A stretch of DNA of 64,000 nucleotides from Butyricimonas paravirosa (GTDB lineage Bacteria > Bacteroidota > Bacteroidia > Bacteroidales > Marinifilaceae), in assembly GCF_032878955.1 (NCBI RefSeq), contig NZ_CP043839.1, positions 3,844,001 to 3,908,000 of the forward strand, in the 5' to 3' direction. The notes under the pieces were generated by a model. That model saw nothing but the letters and a program-made list of their open reading frames with translations, was not told the origin of the DNA and made no database searches. The translations under genes and the position numbers were made by a program. Positions 8,972-16,365 of this stretch are shown here, in pieces; within the stretch, counting starts at the first letter, position 1; each line of letters opens with the position of its first letter.

Positions 8972-9772
8972 TTAGAAGGTCCAGCCTAATCGAAGAACCG
9001 GTTCGATGTATGTTTTGACATTTGTTTGACGTATTTTTTCCGTCATTTTTTCATCGTATTCCGTGATGGTTGTTTCTCCTTGGCTATTCAGTGTTGATTT
9101 TCCGGTATATTTTGCTTTTTGGCTGCTTTCAGTCTTGAGGCTTAAACCGAATTCTGTTCCAATGTACAAACCTTTGTACAAGTAAAAATCTAATCCCGTG
9201 AATATGGCAAATGTCGCACCAGAGGTTGCGGGATCATTTACCGCGTCAAGTAGATCTTCTTCATCCCAGTTGCCGTCAAGTGTAAGTATAGCTCCGTTTT
9301 TAATTTTACCGTTGAATTTGCTGGAAGAGGTGTTTGATTCACTTATTCTTTCGGAGTAACCTTCTATTTTAGTTGAGGCAAAGTGTTTCTTGTACCCGAT
9401 ACTTCCGCCCACGTAAGCATTTAGTCTTTTTGCCAGATCGAAGTGACGTTCATAACCCAAGTCCAGGTTAAAATCCCCGGTCGTGCTTTTGAATTCATTT
9501 TTGTAGCTGGTTTTTATCTCATTTTCTTCTTGAGAATCCGAGTCTGTGAACTTGTTTTGAGTTGAATTGATTCCGAATTTCAAGCGAATAGCATCCCTGT
9601 CAGAAATGAAATAACGGAATTTGAGTCCGTCTAATTGGAACGTTTTGCCATCCTGATCGAAGGGATTGAATTGAATTTCAGTACCAAATGAACCTTTTTT
9701 AGGTTTTTGTTGTGCTGATACATTGTTAGAAACGATAAGTACGACAACCAGAATGAATAATAATTTTCTCAT
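8972..9772 (-). CDS. Outer-membrane beta-barrel protein of unknown role
   Basis: 266 aa. Signal peptide MRKLLFILVVVLIVSNNVSAQ, then amphipathic beta strands with aromatic girdles (KGSFGTEIQFNPF, FNLDLGYERHFDLAKRLNAYVGGSIGYKKHF, AIFTGLDFYLYKGLYIGTEFGLSL) and a terminal Phe (RLGWTF), as in OmpA/OmpW-like eight- to ten-strand barrels. Two long polar loops rich in S, K and E lie near residues 75-95 and 130-165. No enzyme motif is visible. A -7 box TACTTTTG is at 9810-9817. Confidence 0.78.
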   Translation of the reverse strand: MRKLLFILVVVLIVSNNVSAQQKPKKGSFGTEIQFNPFDQDGKTFQLDGLKFRYFISDRDAIRLKFGINSTQNKFTDSDSQEENEIKTSYKNEFKSTTGDFNLDLGYERHFDLAKRLNAYVGGSIGYKKHFASTKIEGYSERISESNTSSSKFNGKIKNGAILTLDGNWDEEDLLDAVNDPATSGATFAIFTGLDFYLYKGLYIGTEFGLSLKTESSQKAKYTGKSTLNSQGETTITEYDEKMTEKIRQTNVKTYIEPVLRLGWTF

Positions 9773-9809
9773 ACTTTAAATAAAATTAGTGATTAATTTT
9801 TTCCGGGGA

Positions 9810-9817
9810 CAAAAGTA
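9810..9817 (-). promoter_or_regulatory. -7 box of the barrel gene
   Basis: Minus strand TACTTTTG, a match to TAnnTTTG, 38 bp upstream of the start codon. No clear -33 element. Confidence 0.45.
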
Positions 9818-9888
9818 TATATAATTAAGCGAGAACTTTGGATATGACCGGTAAAAATAACGCCCAAATTATCGTATGAGTATATCGA

Positions 9889-9916
9889 CAAGTGGCAGGA
9901 ATATTCCTGCCACTTG
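9889..9916 (-). terminator. Perfect hairpin after marC
   Basis: A perfect 28-bp palindrome (arm CAAGTGGCAGGAAT and its complement) begins one base after the marC stop codon (9917-9919). The minus-strand sequence that follows is TCGATATA, without a strong T-run, so termination is probable but not certain. Confidence 0.6.
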
Positions 9917-10513
9917 CTATTTGAAAATATCAATCAGTGATGTGAGGTTGCTGGTAAAGAGTTTAACCGAAATGGCGAGGAGAATGATACCTAAGAATTT
10001 ACGTAATATATAAACCCCGCCTTTCCCGAATACCTTTTCGACCAGCGATACATTTTTTAGTACGAAATAGACAACAATAATGTTTAGGGTTAAGGCGATA
10101 ATAATATTGATGGTATGATATTCCGCCCGTAAAGCCAACAACGTCGTTAATGTTCCGGCTCCCACGATCAAGGGGAATACTAGCGGTACAATGGATGCCG
10201 TTCCTGATGGACCGTCATTTTTGAAAATAGGGATTCCGAATATCATTTCTACTGCCAGTACGAAGATCACGAGGGATCCGGCCACGGCAAACGAGGAAAT
10301 GTCCACGCTGAACAAGTTGAGCAGACCATCCCCAACGAAAAGGAATGCCACGAGAAGAATATACGATGCCAGAGCGGCTTTTATGGCACTAATTTTGTGT
10401 CCTTTATTTTGAATATCATTAATGATAGGCACGGCTCCCGTGATGTCAATTACGGCAAACAGGACCATGAATGCACTTGCAAGTTCTTGTATACTAATGT
10501 CTGAAAAACTCAT
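9917..10513 (-). CDS. MarC-family integral membrane protein
   Basis: 198 aa, six hydrophobic segments, with the MarC family hallmarks: FAVIDITGAVPIINDI in the first helix and IVPLVFPLIVGAGTLTTLLAL in the fourth. The family is widespread and its function is unsettled; the old link to multiple antibiotic resistance was withdrawn. It is read from a promoter that overlaps head-to-head with the promoter of crt-hbd. Confidence 0.88.
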   Translation of the reverse strand: MSFSDISIQELASAFMVLFAVIDITGAVPIINDIQNKGHKISAIKAALASYILLVAFLFVGDGLLNLFSVDISSFAVAGSLVIFVLAVEMIFGIPIFKNDGPSGTASIVPLVFPLIVGAGTLTTLLALRAEYHTINIIIALTLNIIVVYFVLKNVSLVEKVFGKGGVYILRKFLGIILLAISVKLFTSNLTSLIDIFK

Positions 10514-10523
10514 ATCAAAAAGA

Positions 10524-10554
10524 TTGGTTTATTCTTGATTAAAGGTTATTTTTG
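10524..10554 (+). promoter_or_regulatory. Promoter of crt-hbd
   Basis: -33 TTG at 10524-10526 and -7 TATTTTTG at 10547-10554 with 20 bp between. Transcription should start near 10561, 50 nt before the preferred crt start. Confidence 0.65.
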
Positions 10555-10558
10555 CCTA

Positions 10559-10589
10559 CAAAGATACAGAAACAAGAGGTGTTATCAAA
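10559..10589 (-). promoter_or_regulatory. Promoter of marC, overlapping the crt-hbd promoter
   Basis: Minus strand -33 TTTG at 10586-10589 and -7 TATCTTTG at 10559-10566, 19 bp apart. The two divergent -7 boxes are only 4 bp apart, so RNA polymerase could not occupy both at once. Confidence 0.65.
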
Positions 10590-10610
10590 ATGAATCAAAA
10601 TAGAAAAGTT

Positions 10611-11390
10611 ATGGCGTATACGAAACTAATTGTCGAGAAACAGGATAATATTTGCACGGTTAAAATTAATAACCCGGAGGCGTTGAATGCTTTGAATTCG
10701 ACGATTTTGAAAGAATTGGATGCTGCCTTCTCGGCTATCGGAGAGGATGATAGTGTTGATGTTGTCATTCTGACGGGTGAAGGACGCTCGTTCGTGGCGG
10801 GAGCGGATATATCCCAGATGAGTACGTTGAACGCGGTGGAGGGGAAAGCGTTTGGAGAGCTGGGAGCGGCTGTTTTCCGCAAAATCGAATTGTTGAACAA
10901 GGTGGTTATTGCCGGTGTAAATGGTTTCGCGCTAGGGGGTGGATGTGAGTTAGCCATGGCTTGTGACATCCGTATCGCTTCGGTGAAAGCTAAATTCGGA
11001 CAACCGGAAGTAGGTTTGGGGATCACCCCGGGATTCTCCGGTACGCAACGGTTACCGCGTATCGTGGGATTGGGTAAGGCAAAAGAGCTGATCTACACGG
11101 CAGACGTGATTGTCGCCGAGGAGGCCTATCGTATCGGGTTGGTGAACAAGGTGGTGGAACCGGAAGCGCTGATGGATGAATGTATGGCCATGGCGAAGAA
11201 GATCGCGGCAAAGGCCCCGCTGGCTGTGCGTTATGCTAAAGAGGCGATTAACCGGGGAGTGGAGACAGATATTGACACGGGTATTTCGATCGAAAGTAAT
11301 TTGTTCGGGTTGTGTTTTTCAACCGAGGATCAGAAAGAAGGAATGCAGGCATTTCTAGGCAAAAGAGGAGCGGAATTCAAGAAAAGATAA
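10611..11390 (+). CDS. crt: Enoyl-CoA hydratase (crotonase)
   Basis: Interconverts (S)-3-hydroxybutyryl-CoA and crotonyl-CoA in cytosolic butyrate synthesis. From the ATG at 10611 the protein is 259 aa, the family length; an ATG at 10590 would add seven unrelated residues. The oxyanion-hole segments FVAGADISQM (61-70) and FALGGGCELAMACD (106-119) are present, with the two catalytic glutamates at E113 and E133 (GQPEVGLGITPG). Followed 75 bp later by hbd. The rest of the butyrate pathway lies at 44.7-60.6 kb. Confidence 0.92.
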   Translation: MAYTKLIVEKQDNICTVKINNPEALNALNSTILKELDAAFSAIGEDDSVDVVILTGEGRSFVAGADISQMSTLNAVEGKAFGELGAAVFRKIELLNKVVIAGVNGFALGGGCELAMACDIRIASVKAKFGQPEVGLGITPGFSGTQRLPRIVGLGKAKELIYTADVIVAEEAYRIGLVNKVVEPEALMDECMAMAKKIAAKAPLAVRYAKEAINRGVETDIDTGISIESNLFGLCFSTEDQKEGMQAFLGKRGAEFKKR

Positions 11391-11465
11391 AAGCTGAAAA
11401 GCTGGCGTTTGTACGATAATAGAGAATTTGATATTATATAGTTGAAGGTTTTAAATTAAGAGGAA

Positions 11466-12311
11466 ATGAAAATTTGCGTTGTAGGTACAGGTACGATGGG
11501 TAATGGTATTGCCCAAACCTTTGCTCAAGCCGGGCATGACGTGTTGTTAAAAGGTCGTTCAGAGGCATCTTTAGGTAAAGCTCATAAGGCTATCGAGAAG
11601 AGCCTTTCCAAGTTGGTGGAAAAAGGCAAGATGGAAGCTGCCGAGAAGGATGCTATCAATGCCCGCATCAAGGACACGATGGCATACGAGGATTGTAAAG
11701 ATGCCGATTTAGTGATCGAGGTGGTTGCCGAGGATATGGCAACCAAGAACGAGATATTCAAAACATTGGATGCGATCTGCAAGCCGGAAGCAATCCTGGC
11801 CACGAATACTTCTTCTCTTTCTATCACGGAAATTGCTGCCGCAACGAGTCGTCCGGAGAAAGTGATCGGTATGCACTTCTTTAATCCGGTGCCGATGATG
11901 AAATTGGTTGAGGTGATTAAAGGGCAGTTGACTTCCCAGGAGGTTCACGACAAGGTGATGGCAATCGCTGCAGAAGTGGGTAAAACCCCGGTAAGCGTGA
12001 ACGAGGCTCCCGGTTTCGTGGTAAATAGAATCCTGATCCCGATGGTGAACGAGGGTATTGGAATTTACGCTGACGGTGTTGCTACCAAGGAAGAGATTGA
12101 CGAGGCCATGAAATTAGGGGCTAACCACCCGATGGGACCTTTGGCTTTGGGAGACTTGATCGGTTTGGACGTGTGTCTGGCTATCATGGAAGTGCTGTAT
12201 AATGAATTCGGTGATTCCAAGTATCGCCCTCACCCGTTATTACGGAAGATGGTTCGTGCCAACTTGTTGGGACGTAAGACTGGAATCGGTTTCTATGATT
12301 ATCGGAAATAG
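11466..12311 (+). CDS. hbd: 3-hydroxybutyryl-CoA dehydrogenase
   Basis: Reduces acetoacetyl-CoA to (S)-3-hydroxybutyryl-CoA with NAD(P)H. 281 aa, the usual short bacterial form. N-terminal Rossmann motif GTGTMGNG (7-14), the NTSSLSITEIA segment, the catalytic histidine H137 in GMHFFNPVPMMKLVEV with its paired E149, and a C-terminal dimerisation domain with NHPMGPLALGDLIGLD. It probably forms an operon with crt. A degenerate palindromic repeat follows. Confidence 0.94.
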   Translation: MKICVVGTGTMGNGIAQTFAQAGHDVLLKGRSEASLGKAHKAIEKSLSKLVEKGKMEAAEKDAINARIKDTMAYEDCKDADLVIEVVAEDMATKNEIFKTLDAICKPEAILATNTSSLSITEIAAATSRPEKVIGMHFFNPVPMMKLVEVIKGQLTSQEVHDKVMAIAAEVGKTPVSVNEAPGFVVNRILIPMVNEGIGIYADGVATKEEIDEAMKLGANHPMGPLALGDLIGLDVCLAIMEVLYNEFGDSKYRPHPLLRKMVRANLLGRKTGIGFYDYRK

Positions 12312-12316
12312 GGAAT

Positions 12317-12410
12317 AAAAAGTTTATAAAGTTCATAAAGTTTGTAAGGTTCATAAAGTTGCATTTGAGTGCAATGGATCTTATAAATTTTGTGAACTTT
12401 GTTTTTGACA
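12317..12410. repeat. Degenerate GTTCATAAAG palindromic repeat
   Basis: The left arm 12319-12360 has the same AGTTTATAAAGTTCATAAAG units as the element at 8004-8160; the right arm (TTATAAATTTTGTGAACTTT, 12381-12400) is diverged. A small inner hairpin TTGCATTTGAGTGCAA (12359-12374) is present. Confidence 0.65.
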
Positions 12411-12429
12411 AGTATTTACTCACCTCCCC

Positions 12430-13248
12430 TTATTTTAGCAATTTTCTATCGTTATTATCACGACTTTCCAATACACTCATTTGATGAATGGCTATTTGAT
12501 TTAGCTTAACAAGACGCTCTCTTTGTGCTATACTCTGTTCGATAAACACGGCATTTAGGTTCTCCATGTTCGACAAACAGATAAGTTCGTTGATAGTAGC
12601 ATAATCACGGATGTTACCTTTCTGCGTGGGATTCATTTCTCGCCATTGTTTTGCGGTCATACCGAACATTGCTACGTTCAGTACGTCAGCTTCATTGGCG
12701 TAAATAACGCTTGCTTGTGTTGGAGTAACTTCTGGTGGGATAAGGTTTTGTTTGATGGCATCGGTATGTATGTGATAGTTGATTTTCGATAGTTCACGCT
12801 TTGCCGACCAGCCGAGTTGCCGTTGTTCTTCCGCCTTCAAACGCTGAAATTCCTCAATAAGATAGAGCTTGAAAGGAACACTGATTGCAGAACCGAATTC
12901 AAATGCAATATCCTTATGGGCATAAGTTCCTCCGTAACGCCCTTTTCTTACGATAATACCGATGGCATTGGTACATTCTATCCATTCGGAAGCACTTAGT
13001 ACAAAAGACGGTAGGCCCGCACTCTTTCTAAAGTGGTCGAATTCGACCACTTTAAAATTGGAATTATGGATAACTTCCCATGTACCAAGGAATTCGATTG
13101 TATAACGGTTTCTTATCCAGTTCTTAATTACATCTGCTGCTCTATTGTCCCCCTCTTTGGCAGAAGCCATGTCAGTAAGAGATATATAGTCCTGTTTTTC
13201 AAAATTGAGAACCGTAATCTGTGTATTTTGAACAATAATCTTCGCCAT
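12430..13248 (-). CDS. KilA-N domain DNA-binding protein
   Basis: 272 aa. The N-terminal half fits the KilA-N domain: YISLTDMASAKEGD (about 21-34), a central VIKNWIRNRYTIEFLGTWE and the conserved SASEWIECTNAIGIIVRKGRYGGTYAHKDIAFEFGSAI block. The C-terminal half is helical (QRLKAEEQRQLGWSAKRELSKINY, then QWREMNPTQKGNIRDYATI). Such genes are common as single chromosomal genes in Bacteroidota as well as in phages; no phage genes adjoin it here. Its DNA target is unknown. Confidence 0.85.
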   Translation of the reverse strand: MAKIIVQNTQITVLNFEKQDYISLTDMASAKEGDNRAADVIKNWIRNRYTIEFLGTWEVIHNSNFKVVEFDHFRKSAGLPSFVLSASEWIECTNAIGIIVRKGRYGGTYAHKDIAFEFGSAISVPFKLYLIEEFQRLKAEEQRQLGWSAKRELSKINYHIHTDAIKQNLIPPEVTPTQASVIYANEADVLNVAMFGMTAKQWREMNPTQKGNIRDYATINELICLSNMENLNAVFIEQSIAQRERLVKLNQIAIHQMSVLESRDNNDRKLLK

Positions 13249-13275
13249 TGTAATTGATGCTTTGAATTTCAGTCA

Positions 13276-13283
13276 CAAAGGTA
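13276..13283 (-). promoter_or_regulatory. -7 box of the KilA-N gene
   Basis: Minus strand TACCTTTG matches TAnnTTTG, 28 bp upstream of the start codon. The -33 element is weak. Confidence 0.45.
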
Positions 13284-13341
13284 GTTATTATTAATGAAAT
13301 GATTGCTTGCTGCGCTGAAAAGTGGAATTTCCTGTAATGTT

Positions 13342-15108
13342 TTATTGTCCTAGTTGTATTACTTGGCGTTTTTGCGGGTGAGAATCGTCTGCTGATGAAC
13401 GGGATGTAAAGTTGTTGAAATTGAATGTTAGCCCGATCCAGTAAGCATGGGTGGCTTCTTTGCTGTAATTTGCCAGACGATAGGTGTCAGTGTTTGAACG
13501 GGCTTGCCATTCGGAAGTGTCGAAGACGTCGGAAACGGAGAAACTGACTTGAAGGCGATTATTAAAGAAGCCTTGTTTGATTGCCAGATCGAGATAGTAA
13601 TTCTCTTCAATTTTGAATTGTGGAACCTTTGTTGGTGATTGATAAGAGAAGAGGGCCTGAAATTCGGTATGTTTTTTAGAATTTAAGTTTAATTCCAAGT
13701 TGCCCGACCAGGAGAAATCGTCAACATGAAGGTTTATTCCTTGATATTTCCCGTTGGCATGAGCGTGGACGAGGGATATGGAAGGTGTGATTGTCATCCA
13801 TGAGGTGGGAGATCCGGATAGATTGATGTCCAAGCCGACCTTGTTTTCCATGCTACCATTCGTGTAAGACAGGGTTAACGTGTTGTTTTCCGAAAATAAC
13901 GTGACGGGGGTGATAAACCTTTCGGTGGAATTGAAATAAAAATTCCCGTTCAGCTGGATCTTTTCCCCGTGTAGAAGATAATTGATTTCGGCCCGGTTCG
14001 TGATTTCGGGGCGTAATAGCGGGTTACCTTGCTCGAATGTTTGGTGGTCGATCGGATTTGTAAATGGGTTTAGTTGGGTGTAATCCGGGCGTGTGGCCTT
14101 TCTAGTAAAATGAAAGGCCAGTTCTTGCTGATCAGAAGGCGTGTATTGGAGTGTTAAGTGCGGGTAAAAGTAGAATCGATCAAAATTATGTTTGTCCGTG
14201 TTTTCCATGAGCTTGGTGTGGGTAATATCGTAATCGGCGTGTAGCCCTATTTTATAGAGCCAAAATTCTCCTTGTTGTCGGGAGTAGGAGAGATGTGCCG
14301 TGTAGATGTATTCATGGTGGTTGAGGCCGTCGTTAAGGGGCAAATTTGATAACCAATTGTCGAGGGTTTCTTCCGTGCCGTGAAGATTGTATCGGGTTTT
14401 GTTCCATCTGGAAAAAAATTGAATTCCGGTTTCGAATTGGCCTTGATTTTCGAATGTATAGAGATAATCCATTTGCAGGCGGACGAATTCCGGTTTCTCG
14501 TTTCCGGTAGAGGTATGGGTGAGGATATCATCGATTTGATACGTGCTTGGACGGGAATCTTTCGTGTGGGAGAAGATCCCGTTTAGCGATAGTTCGTGTT
14601 TGTTTGTTTCGTAGATGTGTTTGTAGAATAAGGAACCTTCAATTGTTTTCCGGCTGAATGCTATTCGATGGTGTAGGTCATATTCTTTTGTTTGCGTGCG
14701 ATTATTTATATCCCGGTTTGTCGTGATCTTGGGGAATTGTAGTTTGAGATTCCATAGGAAAAGATTGCGAGAAGAGGGTCGCATATCCAATTGGAGGGCT
14801 ATGGAATGGCTTAAATGGTGTTGTTCTGTCTCTAATAGTTGAGATGTTTCTGCCGAAAAAGAGCGAAATAACTCACTGCTGATTTCAATCCGATCCGAAT
14901 GTCCGGAATAATCTAGGAATAGATCCCAATTCTTTTGTGTATATCCCAAGTTTACGTTTCCCGTGAAATTGTTCGTGAAATCATAGTTGAGGGAAACAGA
15001 GCCGCTCCATGGGCTCTTGGTCTTTTTCTCGTTTTCTTGAGCGTAAATGTCCGTATTCGTGCAAAAGGTAAGAAGGCTGAAGAGGAGTTGTGTGATGTGC
15101 TTTTTCAT
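13342..15108 (-). CDS. TonB-receptor-like outer-membrane beta-barrel protein (plug-less)
   Basis: 588 aa. Signal peptide MKKHITQLLFSLLTFCTNTDIYAQ, then many beta strands with the KIQLNGNFYFNSTERFITPV and SVSDVFDTSEWQARSNTDTY segments seen in the OMP_b-brl_3 barrel family related to TonB-dependent receptors. The usual carboxypeptidase-like and plug domains (about 200 residues) are absent, so this is a barrel without a plug. It ends in polar sequence, not Phe. In the present orientation of the segment at 15487-15640 the internal promoter points at this gene, 394 bp away, with no other gene between. Confidence 0.75.
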   Translation of the reverse strand: MKKHITQLLFSLLTFCTNTDIYAQENEKKTKSPWSGSVSLNYDFTNNFTGNVNLGYTQKNWDLFLDYSGHSDRIEISSELFRSFSAETSQLLETEQHHLSHSIALQLDMRPSSRNLFLWNLKLQFPKITTNRDINNRTQTKEYDLHHRIAFSRKTIEGSLFYKHIYETNKHELSLNGIFSHTKDSRPSTYQIDDILTHTSTGNEKPEFVRLQMDYLYTFENQGQFETGIQFFSRWNKTRYNLHGTEETLDNWLSNLPLNDGLNHHEYIYTAHLSYSRQQGEFWLYKIGLHADYDITHTKLMENTDKHNFDRFYFYPHLTLQYTPSDQQELAFHFTRKATRPDYTQLNPFTNPIDHQTFEQGNPLLRPEITNRAEINYLLHGEKIQLNGNFYFNSTERFITPVTLFSENNTLTLSYTNGSMENKVGLDINLSGSPTSWMTITPSISLVHAHANGKYQGINLHVDDFSWSGNLELNLNSKKHTEFQALFSYQSPTKVPQFKIEENYYLDLAIKQGFFNNRLQVSFSVSDVFDTSEWQARSNTDTYRLANYSKEATHAYWIGLTFNFNNFTSRSSADDSHPQKRQVIQLGQ

Positions 15109-15486
15109 ATATCTACATTGTTGTTTTGTATGTTTGACAAGGGATATATGTGAAAACTTGTGTTTGTTAGAGATGTTTTAAGATTTTTTGTAATTTGTGG
15201 TTTCTGGAGAGAAACTCAAGAGAAGTGATGGAGATGCTAAGGTGATAATCCCACTTTTTCGATGATGTCTCGACGCTTGGTCAGTGCTTATTTATCCGGT
15301 GATGTATGAGCTACGTGTAAGCTTCGAATAAGCTCTGAATAAGGGGGATTATTTGGGTTAGATTACTTCTTTATTTGGGTTGGTTTAGGGTAGGAATGGG
15401 GGTGATGTGTAGTTAAATATAATTTGAATTTGTTTTTATAGGAATGGTGGCAGTAAAGCTTGATTTAAGGGTGATTTATATATCTT
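15109..15486. other. Non-coding stretch left of the invertible segment
   Basis: About 380 bp with no convincing reading frame. It contains a short dyad GTTTCT/AGAAAC (15200-15215) and G-rich text on the plus strand (15340-15430). No intrinsic terminator is seen on the minus strand, so a transcript leaving the 15509-15538 promoter could reach the barrel gene. Confidence 0.5.
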
Positions 15487-15640
15487 AAAACGATCGTTTA
15501 ATGCGATGCAAATATACTAAATTTTCATTTAGCGCAAATGGATATGAAATATTTTTTTCGATTTAACAGTCAGTCGGTTAACGAGTCTGTTGGAAATTGT
15601 AAAAATTAATTAGATGTTAATAGCATTAAACGATCGTTTT
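15487..15640. promoter_or_regulatory. Probable invertible promoter segment of the capsule locus
   Basis: Perfect 18-bp inverted repeats, AAAACGATCGTTTAATGC at 15487-15504 and its complement at 15623-15640, bound 118 bp. Inside, on the minus strand, lie a -33 TTTG (15535-15538) and a -7 TATATTTG (15509-15516) 18 bp apart. This matches the layout of phase-variable capsule promoters in Bacteroides fragilis, where a site-specific invertase flips the segment. As written, the promoter points left, away from upxY (OFF). No invertase gene is in the window. An alternative reading is a pair of palindromic repressor sites, since the 12-bp core AAACGATCGTTT is itself symmetric. Confidence 0.75.
15509..15538 (-). 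promoter_or_regulatory. Promoter inside the invertible segment, now facing left
   Basis: Minus strand TTTG (15535-15538), 18 bp, TATATTTG (15509-15516). After inversion the -7 box would lie 4 bp inside the right-hand repeat and transcription would start within that repeat, about 200 nt before upxY. Confidence 0.7.
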
Positions 15641-15709
15641 TTAGTTTAAAATAGCGTTTGGTGCGACAGTTTTCGTGCATCTATAATCAATATCACTGTT
15701 TAAGTGGGG

Positions 15710-15785
15710 TGCGTGAAACGCATGGCAATAAATCAAGACCGGTAACAGGGTTAGTGCGCGAAGCGCATCCGGCCGGTTTCTTTTT
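15710..15785 (+). promoter_or_regulatory. upxY leader: twin GAA hairpins and a terminator-like stem
   Basis: Two look-alike hairpins, TGCGTGAAACGCA (15710-15722) and TGCGCGAAGCGCA (15755-15767), each with a 5-bp stem and GAA loop. The second sits inside an outer stem ACCGG (15738-15742) / CCGGT (15773-15777) followed by TTCTTTTT, as in an intrinsic terminator. This is the arrangement expected of a leader read through with the help of a NusG-like antiterminator such as UpxY, whose gene begins 50 nt later. Confidence 0.6.
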
Positions 15786-15834
15786 AGGGATAGAGAGGAA
15801 GAAAAAGTCGCTTTAAAGCAGAATCAATAATTAC

Positions 15835-16356
15835 ATGATCGGGGATAAGAAAATGAATTGGTATGTCGCTCACACGCGGGTAAACCAAGAATTATTTATC
15901 AAGAAAAAACTGGACGAGTTGGGAATCGAGAACTTCCTCCCGTGTGAGGAGCAGGTGCGGGAAACTCCGCTTGGCCGGAAGATGATTCGTGTGCTTTTGA
16001 TTCACGGGATGATTTTTATCCGCACGGATAAAGCCACAAGCTTCTCTTTGATCAACGAGTATGCTTTAAATATCATTTACCTAAAAGATATAGAGGGACA
16101 CCATACCTTGATTGTTCCCGACAAGCAGATGGAAGATTTCATGTTCCTTTTGGATTTCTCCCCAGATGGGGTAGAGATATTGAATAAGGATTTAAAGCGG
16201 GGAGATAAAGTGCGAGTGATCAAAGGGCCTTTGCAGGGATTGAAAGGTGAGTTGGTACGTTTGAGGGGGCACAAACGGGTCGTGATCCGTTTGGAAGGGG
16301 TGGCATCAATAGCTACGTCTTATATTCCGGGTTCATTCTTAGAGAGAATAGAGTAA
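15835..16356 (+). CDS. upxY: UpxY-type NusG-like transcription antiterminator
   Basis: First gene of the polysaccharide locus. UpxY proteins bind the elongating polymerase at the locus leader and prevent early termination in their own operon. 173 aa: NGN domain (NWYVAHTRVNQELFIKKKLD through about residue 105) and a C-terminal KOW domain (LKRGDKVRVIKGPLQGLKGE, about 118-165). An internal ATG at 15853 (MNWYVAHTR) is equally plausible as start. Preceded by a terminator-like leader and an invertible promoter. RfaH and LoaP are relatives, but position and domain make-up favour UpxY. Confidence 0.87.
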   Translation: MIGDKKMNWYVAHTRVNQELFIKKKLDELGIENFLPCEEQVRETPLGRKMIRVLLIHGMIFIRTDKATSFSLINEYALNIIYLKDIEGHHTLIVPDKQMEDFMFLLDFSPDGVEILNKDLKRGDKVRVIKGPLQGLKGELVRLRGHKRVVIRLEGVASIATSYIPGSFLERIE

Positions 16357-16365
16357 AATAAAACA

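Noticed and set aside
12430..13248. KilA-N gene as a sign of a prophage
   Set aside because: No integrase, terminase, capsid or tail gene is nearby, and such genes occur singly in Bacteroidota chromosomes.
15487..15640. The inverted repeats as simple TetR-type operators
   Set aside because: The 12-bp core is symmetric and could bind a repressor, but the asymmetric AATGC extension, the exact 18-bp identity, the enclosed promoter and the upxY context fit an invertible segment better. Kept as the alternative.
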